DNA of 64,000 nt from Pomacea canaliculata (GCF_003073045.1 NC_037593.1:3401525-3465524); one strand, 5' to 3'. Numbered from the stretch's first letter, positions 26,200 to 63,555 are shown. Notes: generated by a model not told the origin, from the sequence alone. Numbers and translations are program-made.

Positions 26200-29100
26200 T
26201 CATGAAGAACGGTGGTGCAATATGTATCGTCCTTTTTGCAGCTGTGATATGTAGATTCTGATTTTACCATTATCTGTGGCTCTACGAACCAGTATCTGTA
26301 AATGGTGAAAAATAAATGTCAAAAATGGTAGACTTGAAAGAAAGCCTAGACCTTGTAATAATGCATCAACCTTATTAAATTTACATTAAAGATTTATGAA
26401 ATTTAAGACTTAATGTGTTTTTGCAGCAATACAAATACAACTGCCATTTTATTTTCAAGATTTCTTAATGAACATGCAAACATTAAAGTTAAATGACGGG
26501 AAAATGTGCTCTGTGTAAATATAAAAACACAACTGGTTAGAGACAATGAAATATTAGAACAAACTGTCAGCTTACTTCTTGTGCACTAATGTTAATAATC
26601 GAACCCATCACTTTGCCACCTTCTTTAGACTCAAGCATAATAGGCTGGTTCCTGGTAAACCTGAAACAATTTTAAAATTACAGTGGAAACAGTGCTGTGA
26701 CTATACATAAAATTGGATATAATACCAGAACACAATGTTAGTTTCACAAGGAACAATTTAGCCCAATCATGCAATTAACTATAGACAATAGCTGTAAAAA
26801 ATGGGCTTAGGGCAAAATTTTCAAATGGCTTGCACATTTCAGTAAAGAAGCTATTTAAAAACTTGGCGGTCATGGATTTCTGTGTTTAATTGCATGACTT
26901 ATAAGTTTTTTTTACATTATACTACTGTTGCCATTTGTACTTACCATCGCTTATCATAGTAGAGTTTTCCATCCTCAATCTTCACATCTAAGTTCATATC
27001 AACAACAGGAGTAGGCACAGGAGGGAGCTTTTTGGCTAAAGGCTTTCCACTGACTTTGTTTAGGATGCGCATATCTTCAGCAATCTCAGCTTCGTCTAGA
27101 GCGAAGTTCAAAGTTGGTAAAATGGAGTCAAGGTCATAAATTTTGGATAATGTTTATATTTGTGAATTTAACTACTTTCCTACAGTGTTTAATCATTTAT
27201 TGACTCAAATACAAAGCATATATAACAGTAATTGAATTTATGAAGTGCATTTCCCAATGCGGATGTGATCTCAATGTGATGCACATGAAAGACTACAAAT
27301 GAACCAGTAGTCACCCATTGCCAGCTAAACAGATAACACCACGGCAAGTATGAACTAAGTGCATGGATGAAGATGAAGAACTGAGGAGTAAGCCTAAAAC
27401 ATTTGAATATGCAAAATATTTTTTTAAGTGATTGGTTCTGATGCTGGATTTGAAAGCTTCAATTGTAGACACAGTTGGATAAAAAAAAGGAGGTGCAGAG
27501 AATTCAAATTGTGGGGTCTGAGAAGAAAAAGAAGGATCTGGCAAAATGATTCCATAGAAACTGCTTAATCCGTACATGAAACTTCAGGGCAGAGAGTGAT
27601 AAACTTAGTCCACTTGGGACAGTAATTGCAAAATCTCCTTTATCCACCCAGCAATTGGTTATGCTTGTGAGAAGGTAAATGACAGTGAAACAAGACTTGG
27701 CCTCTGGCTTCTATATATCATGCCTCAGGCACAGTAAGCCCCTGATGTTAAATCTGTAGCCTCTGGGCTATATGTACATCCTTTACTTACATGGCAAAAG
27801 AGCTGTTAAACTGTTTACATATGAGCTACAATCTCGAAAACAACAAATGTAGATATATTTTCAAAAGATTTATAGATTAAATGTACACACATCCACACAC
27901 AGAGAGAACACGATGAATAGCTGTAATATGCAAGGATATCAGGTGATGGCTTTCTGCGTTTCTCTGGCATCGGCATAGGATCATTTGGTCGTCGTCTAAG
28001 TTTTCTGGTCATTATTGGTTTCATCTCCATAAAATCTGCACGAGAAAAAATACCTGTCAAAAGGACCATAAAAAAAACAGCATTATTGTGGTTCATCAAT
28101 GCAGCACTCATATAAATATATAACATTTGCTTGCTATTACAAAAACATATTTTATAATTTACACAATAAGAATAAATCTGCTTTTTAAAATGCTTATCTC
28201 TGCAAATTGTCATATATCAAGAGAGGAAAAAATTGCATTTTCTTCACATGCACTTGAATATTTTTATGCATAGAATAAAGAAAAAAAAATTTCTTTAATG
28301 AACAGGTGAGTTCAGGATGGAGTAAACACAAAACAAAACAGTAATATTGCAGACAATTGAGAAAACCTGTTGAACCATAAAGAGAAAGAAAATAAAGGGA
28401 AATATGAAAAGACACAACATTTTCATACCTCCATTGTTGAGATCCATTGTCTGACGTTCTGTCTCAATGTTCCCCTTCTTCTCCTTCAGCTCCATGACCA
28501 AGGTTTCCTTCAGCTCAACTTTTTTCTCCTGCCAAATTATAACAATCATAAAATATATAAACTGGAAATGACAAACAAGTGTCAATGCATAAATGACAAT
28601 GTGGGTTAATGAGGCATGAAATACATGACCTTTTTTCTTTCCAATCATTTAAGTATGCTACAAAACCCATAAAGCATTAGGCCTAAATGGAGGGTAATAA
28701 TAATAATAATGATAATAATAAATGCAAAATTTGTAAAGCGCATACTCACACTCCAAAGAAGTATACTCTTAACGCTTAAGTACAAGAACGAAACAGACAG
28801 CATATGAGGGACAGGAAAATAAATAACATATGATATAAAAGAATTAACAACCATACTAAACGAAGAATAAAATCAAATACAGAAAATACAAAGAGGAGCC
28901 AAATAACAAGAACAAACAAACAGCTATGATAGAACAGGATAACCAGATATGCAAAACTTTTATTTGTATTTCAGACAGTTGTAAAGTCATAAATTAAAAT
29001 AAGAAAATGAAACTTTCTTAATATATTCTCCATAAGCATGTTGCTAATGCTTCATAAGCTGTCAGATTTATGGATTTATGGTCAAGCCATATTTTCTCTC

Positions 29101-30681
29101 ACTTATCTATTTTTCAGTCGAGGAAACCAAAAGTAACAATTTAGAAAAAGGTGTACCTCAAATTCTTTTACAGACTCTTTCTTTTCCTTGTGATAGTCTC
29201 TCTCCACCACCTCTAGCTTAAAAGGAAGAAATTTAATTTGAATTAAAGTATAAAGAAATATTTAAGCAGGATAACTACTCATATAGCATAAAAATATTTT
29301 TAAATCTGCCCATAGCATTAGATTCATCTTTATAAGCAAGCATTGTCACGCAAAGCAGTTTACACCATCTATGGGAACAGACTCTACTTTATTCAACTAT
29401 ATGGCATTACTCATAGTATAGTACCTCAATGTCTCGCCACAACTCATTCAGTCGAAGTCGCTCTTTGTATTGTTGATCAATTTTTTTAAGCCGCTTGATG
29501 TATTCTGGCAATGTGCCCTCTTGTAATGCTTGCAACTGTTTTTTGAGCTGTGCCAACTTGTCCTGGTACATCCTTAATTGTGCAAAGCAACAGATGCAGT
29601 TTCAACTAACAAATAAAATCACAATGGCTGACAGGAAGACAAAAACGGTTTTGATTGATAGGTGATCTTGATATAACATATGCCTATTGTTACTTTACAA
29701 AAAAATTCTAAAACAATTATGATCAGAAAGACTCCATGCACTCCTATAAACAACCACAAAATGGTGAGAAAAATTTGTGTTCAGATGTCATTAATGTTGA
29801 CCTCATTTGAACTCTTCATGTTATTAATGAAGGAACATTGCTTAGGATACTTTTTTGAACACTTCCAATCTAAGAAACCTTCACCTCATGATAATTATGA
29901 TTTATCTCATGCACAAGCTGACTCACACAGGAAAAGCAAAATATGGCAATACTCTAAAATAAATGAAATAATAATTTGACAGTTATGGTCACTTACATTA
30001 GATATGGATAGTAAGATAGCGGTAATAAGATAATATGTTGTGTGGCCAGAGTTTGAAAATGGGATCTTTAAAATTTTAAACACTTATCATAGAACTCATA
30101 ATTATATGCAAACTGAAATTTTTTAAAGAAATGACAAGTTTACAAAAGATCAAACTTTATGAATGCATCAATTATTAAACATTATTTTTTCCATTAAAAA
30201 AAAATCAAAACCATATAGCTATAAGGGTCACAAAATGCCCCTTACTGCTCTTTTATTTCTGTGCGATTGCCAGTCTGGGTTTTCTCCTCTGTCTCACTTG
30301 CATCTTCTGTGTCTGAAATGAAAAATTCAGGCATGTACACATGACAGTCTCAAATGTGAAAATAGTAACCTTAGGATGTCGCTATTCCTTTTTCACATGG
30401 ATGTGAGCGTGTATGTGAGTTATTGTTCACACGTGTAAACTTGTGAGTGCATGGTGAACAGTTTCCAGTCATTGCTTATATTGATTAGCACGATAAGTGA
30501 GCTGACAAGACTCATAGATCCAGTAACATAATTAAGTTTTAAGTGAAAACCTACCTTCGTCAGACACATTTCCATCTAAGTCCCGGTCATCGTCAAAATC
30601 AGAAGCACTATTATAATCAAATTCGTCATTATCAAAATCGTAATCATTGAAATGTTTTGGTGATGATGTGTAACTCGACAT
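26200..30681 (-). CDS. SUDS3: SDS3 homolog, Sin3-HDAC corepressor subunit, complete, 9 exons
   Basis: Nuclear scaffold that bridges SIN3 and HDAC1/2 and dimerises the complex. Exons, 5' to 3': 30681-30555, 30312-30246, 29572-29425, 29216-29157, 28528-28429, 28035-27940, 27116-26945, 26660-26576, 26295-26200, giving 316 residues (human 328). Seen: an acidic N-terminus ([16 protein letters not shown]), then [28 protein letters not shown], a long Lys/Glu coiled coil (about residues 60-165), [20 protein letters not shown] plus EKRRKPSP, and a C-terminal [12 protein letters not shown]...[11 protein letters not shown] domain. These match the SDS3/BRMS1 family in order, and the [12 protein letters not shown] block points to SDS3 rather than BRMS1. 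The exon 6-7 junction uses a U12-type AT-AC intron; with it the frame reads [16 protein letters not shown]. The gene is head to head with DERL2, 188 bp between start codons. Confidence 0.96.
27117..27939 (-). other. SUDS3: U12-type AT-AC intron (SUDS3 intron 6)
   Basis: On the minus strand exon 6 ends CCATCACCTG and the intron opens ATATCCTTGC at 27939, matching the minor-spliceosome 5' site. Near the 3' end, GACCTTGACT supplies the TTCCTTRAC branch-site core (branch A at 27128), 11 nt before the terminal AC at 27118-27117. No usable GT donor lies near the exon end, and the AC acceptor gives the right phase (CCT G|CA ACT). Intron length is 823 bp. Confidence 0.93.
27235..27400. repeat. Dispersed repeat copy in SUDS3 intron 6
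   Basis: The stretch GAATTTATGAAGTGCATTTCCC...GGATGTGAT...GCACATGAAAGACTACAAATGAACCAG...GTCACCC resembles 43973-44060, which shares GCATTTCCC-like, GGATG, GCACA, AAAGACTACAAA and AACCA words in the same order. Both copies continue into CATGGATGAAGA...GAA(C/T)TGAG. Two diverged copies of one interspersed family; the class is uncertain. Confidence 0.65.
28695..28775 (-). repeat. LINE 3'-tail fragment in SUDS3 intron 4
   Basis: Read on the minus strand this is GCGCTTTACAAATTTTGC followed by an ATT/ATC run, the simple-repeat tail style of CR1/L2 LINEs and related SINEs in molluscs. It is a fragment only. Confidence 0.55.
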
Positions 30682-30869
30682 TCTATATAGACCTAACCGG
30701 ACTTAGTTTCGCCGGACTGCGTGCCGAATCTAATTTCGTTTGCTTGTATCCCGATGAATGTAAACTTCCCGCAGGAATCAACTTCCGGTAACAACGCATG
30801 CGCGCGCAGACGGAAAAAGGGAAGTGGAGCGCTGACGTGTACGCATGCGTATAGTGAGCATCAGTCGAC
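30682..30869. promoter_or_regulatory. Bidirectional promoter of SUDS3 (minus) and DERL2 (plus)
   Basis: Only 188 bp separate the two start codons. Visible motifs: ACTTCCGGT at 30781-30789 (ETS/GABP type), CGCATGCGCGCGC at about 30795-30807 (NRF1 type), and TGACGTG at 30833-30839 (core of the UPR element bound by ATF6/XBP1), 31 bp before the DERL2 ATG. A second CGCATGCG follows at about 30842. There is no TATA box at the expected spacing for DERL2. The arrangement is seen in the sequence; factor binding is inferred. Derlins are known UPR targets in animals. Confidence 0.75.
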
Positions 30870-33800
30870 ATGGCAGCGCAGACGTTTCAACAGGAGTACA
30901 TGCAAATGCCCCCAGTTACTCGGGCATACACAACAGCTTGTGTGTTAACGACCCTAGCCGTAGTAAGTATTAACCAACGCTGACTATTTCATGTCTGATT
31001 AGGCATACTCCATGATCTGGATGTTTGTGGCCATGATGCATGCTGTAGCAGACGATGAAAATGGCATCGAGTATTGCGTTTAGTATTACATGTATTTTGT
31101 TTTCACTTATCGTGAATCAAGAATGGCTTACCATTCATTCATTGTTTATTGGTACACTGAAAGATGGAGAGTTTATACTATTTACGGATTTAATCGGTAT
31201 GATTATTATCCCTTTTGTATTATAGCCCTACTGTGTAATAGTGATCGAGTCGATCGGGAAAAAAACTTTTCACAAAGAAACAATTAGTTCTGGAAGTCAA
31301 AATGCGAAGTATAACGAGCGTGGCATCATGAGCATAGATTAGTGAATTATTAAGAGTCTTGGACAAATCAAATCATCAAAAATCTTAGCTTAATGAAATG
31401 GATGAGAAGCTATATACATCATTATAAATAATTTGTATATGAATTTAAACAGCGCCTTGAACTGTTTTACGGAATTAGTGAGCTATACAACTTTCCTGGT
31501 ATTAGTACAACCTCCTGTTCAGGCAGCAGCTGTTGAGTATTTGACGTATCAGGGAAAGTAAAAGTGGCAGGATTATGCTCAGAGAATTATCATATGCCAT
31601 GCCCTAGACAGGGTGAAAAAGTTACTGGCCCTGTGGCCATAAGGATATATAATTATGAGACACAGCTGTGTGTTGGAAATCATATAAGATATCAGCTTAA
31701 TTGAGCTCGCCTCTGTGCAGATAATTGTGCTTTCTAAATTCAGTTACTAATTATGTATATTAATTTCATCAGATTCCCTTTGCCAGGCAGTTATCTTTTA
31801 AAAAAATGAACAAAAATAATTACCTGAGTATTAAAGTCTAATTGTCTGATTTTAGATATATTTTTGTTTTGTTTGTTTTTATTTCAGCAACTTGACATCA
31901 TCACACCATTTCAAATTTACTTTAATCCAGAACTTATATTTCGTCATTACCAGGTGAGTTTTGTATCATAATTATCATCATCAGTCCCTTAATTTTAGTC
32001 CTGATTGTTCAATTAGTCATATGAACATCTTACAATAATATTACCACCAACTCTTACCAGCTTTCATGATTCTCAAACCTTTTTTGAGTTGCAGAGACCA
32101 TTTTTTTAAAAGTGCCAAATGAATAGATACTTTAATTTTAATTGTCATATTTTATGAGATCCCCTTAACTTTATCATGGTGTAACATAATATTGTCATAA
32201 AGTAATATTATTTTAAATGGAAGAGAACAACTTGTGTTGAAAAGAAACCACAAATTCGGTTGTACTGTGGCTGTGAATACAGAGATGTTGAGTAATATGT
32301 GTCTCTCTCTCCCGAGTAAAAATATGACAAGTAGCCTTTACTCACTCTGACCATATGCTGGTATGTTTTTACAAAGGTAAGAAAAAAAAAAACAACCTTA
32401 AGAAAGTAAATGTTATATGAATCGTTTGAAAGAAGTATTTAAGTGTGTTCAGCATTTTTTAAATAAAATTTGAAATAAAAGCCAGTATATGGGGTACCCA
32501 GTCTCCAGACAGCCAGTTAGCTATGAACTTGCACATTGGCATATGTTTTATATAGAAATACACACTCACTCACTCCTCTCCACACTCTGCTTAGTACAAA
32601 AGCAGCTACTATTATTATAGCTATTTACATGCATAATGTACACATGATTATGAGCATGTATGTATATGAGGGGTGGGAGGATTATGTTTAAATGCATTCA
32701 TAATAATATGCATTAGTGAAAGTATGTTTATGCATGAACATGCTTTTTGCAGGTATGGCGATTGGTAACCAACTTCCTGTATTTTGGGCCCATAGGTTTC
32801 AACTTTCTGTTCAACATGATCTTTGCCTACAGATACTGCCGAATGCTAGAGGAAGGCTCTTTTCGTGGTCGGACAGCAGATTTCTTTTTTATGTTTGTCT
32901 TTGGTGGATGTTTAATGATCGTATCCTTGGTGTTATCTTAGATTAATTTTATACTTAGCAGCAAAAATAAGATACTATGGTAATTCTTGCATGAGAGAGA
33001 AAAGATATGTCTGTGCTTTGGTTGTTATTTGAGAGGATGAGATAACCTTAATGTCATGCACAAACCCGTTTATGCTGCCGCTTGCTGTCACAGTGGTATT
33101 CATTGTGTTCAAGGAGCCTTAAAATAGAATCATTGAAGTTTGAATGATGTATGCATTCAGTAGTTTCTGTGGAGTTATGTTTTGACATATACTAATATTC
33201 TAAACAAATTTCAGGGGTTAGTGTCTTGCACTCAACTTTAATCAGTTATTAAAAGAATACTTTGCACCCTACTTGATCTTAGCATGTAGACAAGAAAAGA
33301 TAAGTTTTATGGATTATGCTTGAACACCTTAACCACGAATATAGCTGCTGGCTCTGTTTGTGAACTTGGTGTTCCTAGGCAGTGCATTTACAATCATGCT
33401 AGTCTACATTTGGAGTCGACGAAATCCATATGTGCGGATGAATTTCTTTGGACTCATGACTTTCCAGGCACCTTACCTACCGTGGGTTTTGTTAGGATTT
33501 TCTCTTCTGTTGGGTAATTCCATCATTGTAGACCTTATGGGTGAGTAGTATCCTCCGTTCAATAATTTGATCATATGGACAATTTCCTGAAAATAATTTC
33601 AGTGATTGATCTTAGCCTTGTGAATGAGTAATTTTGCTTGTATTTGACTGATTAATAGTTATCGTTTGGTTGAACTATCTTTCTTCTGTATTTTTAGCTT
33701 TGCATGTTTGGTGGTTGTTTAACACCATTTCAGCAGCAAAGGCCATATGGAAAAATCTGTTCATTATTATGTGGGGGATCACATATTCCCTAGTATTGCA

Positions 33801-34920
33801 AGGATATTTTACAATTATTTATACTTGTAGTTTCTTTATGCAAAGATAGCACTGAAGGATGCATGTCAGATCATTTTATTTCTTTTCTTTTCTTTTTTTT
33901 ATAGTGGTTTGGATTAAATTTAAATTATCTGGAGAATAGTAAGATGATTTGATGCTGAATCCACTTAACAACTTTGGTGGCAGACTTTGTACATAAATCC
34001 TTCCGTGGTAGAAGACATTCATCCCTTTCTTTCAACAGGTATTGCTATTGGGCACATATACTACTTCTTTGAGGATGTGTTTCCACAGCAGCCAGGAGGC
34101 TTTAGAGTTCTAAAAACACCAGCATTTTTGTAAGTCACATTTACTGGTGTTACTTGTGTAATAATGTAGTCCAAGACAATGTACTTTCTGTGTTCGCTTT
34201 CATGAAGAATCTATGTTTAGGACAGATGGAATCTCTTTCATGACTGAGGAAGGAGGATCATTATTGTACAGTTTTTCCCCTTTAAAATTAAGACAGCAGA
34301 TAGTTTTACCTGAAGTTGCCATGAAGCGGCTAGCCTAGTTGTTAGAGCAGCAGCTTCTTAACTCGGAAGCACACAGTCCCCAGTTTGATGCTAATATGAC
34401 GCAGTATACTTACCTCCATTTGACCTCACTGTAGGTTGAATATTTGAGTCCATAGAAGGTTGTGGAAGATAAAGTAGGTAGCAGAAGGGAGGAAATTGGT
34501 ACCACCCTTATTTTTAAAAAAAAAAAAGCTAACCCCAAGATAAGTGCAGTCTCTTACTCCTTACGCCTCATTGGGACTACCCCTATCTTTACTCCCCAGC
34601 ACAACTACCTTTATGTTTACTTCCAAATGGGACTACCTTCATCTTTAGACATCAGGACTGCCTTTATCTTTAGTAGAAAACCTAGAAGTTTGTAGAGTGC
34701 AAAAAATTTCCTGCACAAAATACTGTCAGCATGTTCTGTTTGAAGAAAACTGTATTATTGAATACAAATGCTAATCCTGTTGTACCTTTTGTTTTACTGC
34801 AGGAAGTACTTATTTGATAGTCATGGAGATCCAGATTACAATCCACTACCAGAAGATCGGCCTGGAGGCTTTGCTTGGGGTCAGGGTCAACAGCTGGGAA
34901 GAGAAGAACCCCAAAACTGA
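30870..34920 (+). CDS. DERL2: Derlin-2, ER-associated degradation membrane protein, complete, 6 exons
   Basis: Rhomboid pseudoprotease of the ER membrane that works with HRD1 and p97/VCP to retrotranslocate misfolded proteins. Exons: 30870-30962, 31888-31953, 32753-32920, 33345-33540, 34039-34129, 34803-34920, giving 243 residues (human 239). Seen: [33 protein letters not shown], the WR motif in [55 protein letters not shown] and the C-terminal p97-binding SHP box [12 protein letters not shown]. Hydrophobic segments fit the Derlin fold. The rhomboid catalytic Ser/His pair is not expected and not seen. Intron 3 (32921-33344) is U12-type. A SINE and a minisatellite sit in intron 5. It could be called DERL2/3, but the C-terminus favours DERL2. 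AATAAA at 35647-35652 is a likely poly(A) signal. Confidence 0.97.
32921..33344 (+). other. DERL2: U12-type GT-AG intron (DERL2 intron 3)
   Basis: The donor GTATCCTTGG at 32921 is the minor-spliceosome 5' site. Near the end, ACACCTTAACC carries the branch-site core CCTTAAC (branch A at about 33332), 12 nt from the AG at 33343-33344. There is no strong polypyrimidine tract. Splicing joins ...GGCLMI to [12 protein letters not shown] with the same length as vertebrate Derlin-2. Length 424 bp. Confidence 0.93.
34323..34520 (+). repeat. tRNA-derived SINE in DERL2 intron 5
   Basis: A box A-like TAGCCTAGTTG (34331-34341) is followed at tRNA spacing by a degenerate box B, AGTTTGATGCT (34382-34392). 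A body with GAGGAAATTGGTACC and an A-run (34513-34526) come after. A tRNA head, unrelated body and A-rich tail are the plan of a SINE. It is too diverged to be a working tRNA. Confidence 0.7.
34569..34680. repeat. Degenerate minisatellite in DERL2 intron 5
   Basis: About four imperfect copies of a roughly 25-32-bp unit containing GGGACTACC(T)TTATCTTTA. Directly after the SINE. Confidence 0.75.
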
Positions 34921-35675
34921 AAGGTCTCACTACTGATTCTGCTGGCTGAATACTCTATTCTCTGCCTGCGAAATACTTCGTGAAATCTCTCGACAGCTAT
35001 TACGTTGCACTTAAAAGTCTTTTCCCGCTGTTGAATGTACGACAGTAATTTTCTTCTTACTATACTGACCCTATTGAACTGCACAATATTGACTCACTTG
35101 CTGGGGTTTGATAAGTTTGGTCTGGAATTAAAATATTACATTTTCTTAATATTGATTTTGACAGAGAAAGATATTGGAGTGAGAACATTCATGCAATATA
35201 TGTGTTTATGATTGTGTACAGCTGCATCTATGCATCATTTAATTTGGCTGCATGAAAAAGACCAATTAGTGCTGCAAGTTGATGTGAAGGAAAGAAAGAG
35301 CAAAACTGCAAGTTATGTTACAGTTTTGGGTTGCAGTGGCAGTGGTTACCTGCTGGCATTTCTTGTGTTTCTGTTGACTGTCCCTGCCATTTGCCCAGGA
35401 CTTGGCACACTTTGGGCAAGTCAAAGGTTTTAAAAGTATATTGCTGTATGTGGTCTTCTGTATTTTGGAAACATACAAGAAGAAAATATGCTTATTTTTT
35501 AAACATTCAGCTGGAAAGATATTTATAGTTGATTGCATTTAAAGTGCATGGTGAGCGATGAATGTGTATGTACGTGTGGGGGGTGGGGGGTTGAGGAAAT
35601 GTGTGTGTACATTAGTACCAAGTTCTTCAAATGGCTGTAATAAGACAATAAAGTTCATCTTAATGATGAACAGTG
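34921..35675 (+). other. DERL2: Probable DERL2 3'UTR
   Basis: Non-coding sequence after the DERL2 stop, with AATAAA at 35647-35652 in CAATAAAGTTCATC, a good poly(A) signal context. A G-rich run lies at about 35577-35593. Confidence 0.6.
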
Positions 35676-36889
35676 ATTTTAGAAAACAACCTGCTTTTGT
35701 TGTTCTTCAAGGTTAAGTTTTACTGAAATCACTAGTAGAAAAACTTTTCAGTACAGACAAAAATGGGAGTGCAAACAGTGCTGAAAAATAAATTCACAAA
35801 AATCAAAGAGGTGTTGAGCAGATGACATTGCTAAGTCATGATTTGATATACACAAATCCCAGTGTTTACAAGAAAAAGCAGTTTTCTATGTACAGAGGGA
35901 AAAAATATATAGATATGTGACAAAAAGACTGTTCTGATGGGAAGCGTTGAAAGTTCATCTAAGGGCAACAACTGGCTTCAGAGTCAAGTAGAATATGAAA
36001 GCATCTTGTGGGACGGAATGAGTGTAGCTTGATAAGGACTCTGGTGGAGTATGAAAGGGCAATGTGCTGCTACAAGTACGAGAGGTCACTATGTCATGCC
36101 ATTTGTATGCATTTACCTAATACATGGTCTCTTAAAAGAAGCGACAGCAAACAAATTTTATGCAGAGTGAATGTTTCCACCTAATCTGAGAACCAGTTTC
36201 TGAGTAAAGCACTTATGGCATTCCAGCTTCAGAAATGAACACTAGTCTGAATATGAGCATAGATGATTAAGAGCAATCACACAGTGGCATTCATAAAGCA
36301 GATAAAACATTTTTGAACTTGTGATCACAATAATTGAGATTAGCAACGCATAAGGAAAACTTGTACTGCAACAGCGAAGGTGCCCCTCTAGGGTTACACG
36401 TTGTGAGAAAGCGATTGAGACTTAAAGAAAAACAAGAACAAGTTTGTTTTTGAAGACATTAGTCCTGAATCATGTTACATTCCTGTCGCTTAAATCTTAA
36501 TCTCTTTCTCACAACGGGTAAACCAAGAGGGGCACCTTTGACGTTGCAGTACAAGTTTTTGCACCACAAATCTCAATGGACTCAGCAGCACACCATGCAT
36601 ACCACATTTCATGAGCACAGTGTTATTGCCAACTCACTTAAAGTACACATATTTTGCAGAAATTTTCATCCAGATATAAATGTTTGCATGCAATTTTCCC
36701 TTTCTGGTCAGCCATGACAAGGATATGAAAGGGCTAAAACCTTGCTGAAAATGCCTGACCACTTCTGTATGTCTGTCACAAGTCTACCGTTTTAGACCTT
36801 ATAATAGTCTCTTCTGTAAAATCTGAAAACAAGCACTAGGCAACACAGATGTACAAACGTGTAACACAAAACACTCAGATATATAGCAA
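35676..36889. other. Tail-to-tail spacer between DERL2 and PI4KA
   Basis: No gene was recognised. The notable content is the long inverted repeat at 36356-36562. The rest is AT-rich unique-looking sequence. Confidence 0.5.
36356..36562. repeat. Long inverted repeat (foldback), about 72-bp arms
   Basis: The left arm, 36356-36427 (starting AAAACTTGTACTGCAAC), is matched by the reverse complement of the right arm, about 36489-36560. Identity is roughly 85% with few or no gaps; shared blocks include AAGGTGCCCCTCT and GTTGTGAGAAAG. A weaker match (ATTGAGATT) occurs outside each arm at about 36334 and 36570. The loop of about 60 bp has its own small palindrome, AAAAACAA...TTTGTTTTT. It is either a foldback/MITE-type element or a locus that would transcribe into a long hairpin. 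Confidence 0.85.
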
Positions 36890-38112
36890 TTTATTTACAG
36901 TGACACAATTTATCACAGCACAAGTTCAGTTCACCAGCAAACAGAATATACATGGTACATAAGTAGTAATAATATCTGTGAATGGAGCACAATAACTTAC
37001 AAAAAAGTAAAACTGTTGCACAAATAAAACAGCGAAAGGCGCCACAGTATAAAAGAAATAAAAAAATTCACGTATGGATAACCACTAATGAGGTGAAGAG
37101 TACATTTGGATTAGTCCATGAATATGCATCCCTATACACGTCCGTGATTAGTCGGGCACAAAGGGATTAGTGGGGCAAGCACTGTCTCTGACAGACTAGA
37201 TACCTTTGGGCATGACTACAGGAAACAGACATAAGCATTCTGCATCCCCTTTTAATAGTTTGTATCAGCTGAAAATGGTGAAGAAATCAAAGTACAAAGC
37301 TATTAGAATATTAAAATATTTTATAGACCACTGAATAATTTTCCAATCAAGTCATAAGTTATTTTATCTTATCTTATAAAGACTTTATCAAGTCATAAAG
37401 CTTCAACAGTCTTGCCAATGTAAAATTCATCATAAAATGAAATGATTTTCATGCTTTAACTTCTCACGTGTGTAGAATAATTCTCAAGATGTGATCTATT
37501 TAGAATGTAGCTTTAAAATCTGCATCCTGTGAAGTATTTACACCATCAATAAGAATGCTTATTAAAACATATGATATATATTCAAGAACAAATTACATTT
37601 TAAATTCTAAAAGTCCGTTCATGGTCAACATCCAAAAATTTATTAAAACAGGAAACAAGGATGGTAGTCGGTTGTTCCATCTCCAAGCTGTAATAATGTT
37701 GGCAAGCACGAACGAATGAACCCGTGTATGTATGGCAATAGTGACATATATCAAATGGTAAAATATTGCTGCAAGAAATGTAAAAATAAGGTTAAAGCTG
37801 GTCTCTGCAGAAGGTTGTTATCTTTTATCTTAGACATATGCACACTTGCTTCTCTTCCTATCCATGCATACTTCAATCATTCACATTTATTACATCTCCC
37901 TACATAAATACTAAAGAAGAATAAAACAGACATTAAGTTTTTTTATATGGCAGAACATTTTAGTTCCCCAATGTGGCTATAAAAGATCCATTCTCATGTA
38001 GAATTGTTAGGGGCACAAGCAGAAGAAGGATGACTGTACAATTATCACACTGTCCCACTGAGTCAACGAGCAAGGTTATTGTGAGAGGATGAGTGCAGTC
38101 TTTGTCCTGGGA
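36890..38112 (-). other. PI4KA: Probable PI4KA 3'UTR
   Basis: Non-coding sequence after the PI4KA stop on the minus strand. A minus-strand AATAAA lies at 36890-36895, about 1.2 kb past the stop; another TTTATT at about 37638 could also serve. No conserved open frame. Confidence 0.45.

Positions 38113-63555
<25,443 letters not shown>

Noticed and set aside
27815..28213. 132-codon minus-strand frame reading through SUDS3 exon 6 into downstream sequence
   Set aside because: It loses SDS3 similarity right after KRRKPSP. The ATATCCTT donor ends the exon there, and the true C-terminal exons follow at 27116.
33360..33548. Separate small membrane protein beginning at LFVNLVFLG
   Set aside because: This is DERL2 exon 4; the U12 splice joins it to exon 3 at the correct Derlin position.
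34323..34395. Functional tRNA gene in DERL2 intron
   Set aside because: Box B is degenerate, the acceptor stem does not pair, and a SINE body with A-run follows.
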